From Camarhynchus parvulus (lineage: Eukaryota; Chordata; Aves; Passeriformes; Thraupidae): 64,000 nucleotides of DNA. The notes beneath the pieces were generated by a model that had not been told where the DNA came from, searched no databases, and worked only from the letters and a program-made list of their open reading frames with translations. This document shows, one piece after another, positions 61,911-64,000 of the stretch (position 1 is the stretch's first letter; every line of letters starts with the position of its first letter). Position numbers and translations under genes: made by a program. The stretch lies in the NCBI RefSeq assembly GCF_901933205.1, contig NC_044584.1:12689001-12753000 (forward strand), read 5' to 3'.

Positions 61911-64000
61911 CTAAAGAAAAAAAATACAAAATATTTGAATGTTTATGTTTATTTCTCACCATCATTGTTAGGTTTTGTTTATGGAACTGTGCATAGTAAG
62001 AAAATATTGTGTATTAGATGTGACCATGATGAAAACATCTCCACTTTATGCCTGTGCATCCACCCAGCCCAGCCCCTCCCTCCCAAGGCTGCAGCCATTT
62101 CCAGGAGCTGCCCTGAAGGCAGGCTCTGGACAGCACCCAGCAGAGAGCACAGCAGAAGGTGATGCCATGGCCACTGCTTTGCACCAGGAGCTGCAGCTGG
62201 TTCTTTTCATCTGCAGACTCATGATGTGGTGAAAAAATGCAGCAGCCCTGGATGGTGCAACAGCACAAGGGTAAAAACCAGGCCAACTTCTGGCTTATAT
62301 TTTATGGCTGTGCAACAAAATTAAGGGTTGTTGGTTGGTTTTTTTTTTCTTTTTTCATTACAAGAACTATTTTAACGGCAAAAATTTAATCAGTGTCTTG
62401 TGATGACTTATTTATATTATGAGTCTCTATTAATAATAACAATGACATTAAAATAAAAAAAAAGTTGTGTACTTTGCTAGTTTTCTCTGCAATTTATTTA
62501 TATTAATATGCATATCCATATAGGCACTCTTCTGGATGTCAGGAATTTGTCCCAGCCTATGAAGATTTATTGTATGGACAGACTGATTTACAATCACTGA
62601 AGGAATTTAGAAAGAAGTTTTAAAAGGATAGTAATTTTCTTCTAATGATTACAGAGATTTTCCTATGTTTTCTAAAGACTAATCTTTAATTACAGGCCAT
62701 TGATATGATTATTATTAATTAATTAAATGAACATTTATAAATTGGTTTTGTCCTGCAATATGTAACACACATCTAGTATGGGCCCATTTCAGGAATAATA
62801 ATTCCATTTTTTAACCAAAAACTGCAACAGAATTTTTACAAGAACTCTGAATTCAGGTTTCTAACATACACTTGCACACAGGTCTGTGCCAATCAATCAT
62901 CAGGTACTTTTAATTGTGTTTTACTTTCCTAACTACACACAAACCTTATACACAGAAATGCATAAATGGGTTCCTGTATTACAACTCCTGTATTTTATGA
63001 GATAAAAGGGTTTTTACAATTTCTTCAAACTACTCATGATGAATATGTTGACAAACACTGACCCTTATTAACAAATATTTTGTTTTACATACCTTACAGT
63101 TACAGGCTTTAGTACCACCTTATTGCTATTACCAGAATTCTACAGCCTTATAAAAATACTGAGAAAAAACCCCCCATATTAGGTCTAAATTGTGGCTAAA
63201 TGTAAGGACATTGATATGAGGTGCATTAAGTCAAAATCCACAACTCTCTTGGGTTTCACTGCTGCAGAGGGTAAAGAGTTATTGTAGGAAAATCTTTGAG
63301 TAACTTGACAAATACTGAGCATAGGATACCCAGGGGAGTCTAGAAAGTAGTGGAGAGCAGATCACTTTTTGGGGTATATTAATGGTAATTTAGGCTGTTC
63401 TTGTTAATCCCAGAAAAATACAGGGCAAATAACAACTATATTACTTGGAGATGCTGAATTCTTAAAAATAAAACCAAAAATTCAAATAAACCTGGCACAC
63501 TGCTGTCCACGGGGTAAGGAACCTGGCTGAGAGTGCTGCTTTTACTGCCACTTCCCATTTTCCTATGGAAAGAGTTGGAAATTCCAAGCTCTAAATATGA
63601 AAATATATGGGGGAAGGAGGGCGGGGAAATGCAAAGGGGGAAGGCTCTGTTCAGATCCATGTAAACACATTATACCATGTTAAACTCCATGCTATCACTT
63701 TGGGAAATTTAGCTAACAGTTGCAGAGTATAAAGACATTTATGCAAAAGTTACAGAAATAATTTGCAGAATTATGTATACCTCTTCCCAGTGGTGAAATT
63801 CAAACTCTAGAGACTAACACTTAGATTAGATTTGCCAACAGCAGGGCACTGATTCCCTCATTTAATGAAATATTATTTCTATAGCAACAGAGAAACATAT
63901 TCAGTGTTTATTGCAGAAAACAGATTGCTCAAAATGGAAAACAAGGTCTCTGCCCAAGAGCCTAGGAAATCCTACTAAGGAGAGATTGGTTTAGAACAAC
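61911..64000 (-). other. CPPED1: CPPED1 upstream intron, partial
   Basis: Sequence upstream of the catalytic exon. I searched the - strand for the exon coding the conserved GDLIHAMPG-type motif and did not find it, so the first exons lie beyond the right edge. A GC-rich patch at about 62045-62220 stands out in otherwise AT-rich sequence. A (TTAAT)-like stretch near 62710-62735 is low complexity. Confidence 0.8.

Noticed and set aside
1..64000. CRISPR arrays, operons, bacterial RNA genes, tRNA genes
   Set aside because: The window is vertebrate nuclear DNA. I saw no regularly spaced repeats or tRNA-like cloverleaf sequence, though visual scanning could miss a divergent tRNA or snoRNA.

Overview
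The window looks like a bird nuclear genome, probably a songbird. It is AT-rich, with large introns and intergenic spacers, little recognisable repeat, CR1-type LINE fragments, and one solo LTR of an old endogenous retrovirus nested inside a CR1 copy. None of this resembles prokaryotic or viral sequence. Nearly all long open frames are chance. The real coding sequence I can support totals only about 0.8 kb, in three exons of two genes.

Layout. (1) 1-6516 is most likely the last intron of SNX29 (sorting nexin 29, + strand). 6517-6646 is its probable terminal coding exon. A long 3' UTR follows, possibly to about 12.0 kb, where a poly(A) signal sits in AU-rich sequence. (2) About 12.0-47.8 kb is the spacer between two convergent genes. 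It holds a 54-bp near-perfect palindrome (12.4 kb), two CR1 fragments and a solo LTR (14.3-15.8 kb), a 27-nt perfect palindrome (24.8 kb), and an isolated CpG island with a short GC-rich minisatellite (26.6-27.8 kb). Several TAAT-rich blocks could be conserved non-coding elements. (3) About 47.8-64 kb is the 3' half of CPPED1 (calcineurin-like phosphoesterase domain containing 1, also CSTP1) on the - strand. It comprises the 3' UTR, the last coding exon (48153-48385), a 13.1-kb intron, the preceding exon (61488-61910) and part of the next intron. The first CPPED1 exons lie beyond the right edge.

The tail-to-tail order SNX29 > < CPPED1 is the one I know from the human chr16p13 region, and it supports both gene calls. 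The two genes are not expected to work together. SNX29 is a RUN/PX-domain membrane-trafficking protein, and CPPED1 is a metallophosphatase reported to act on AKT1.

I found no clear undescribed biological system. The observations most worth checking are the palindrome-within-palindrome at 12.4 kb, the orphan CpG island with its minisatellite, and the long T-tract that forms the CPPED1 last-exon acceptor.
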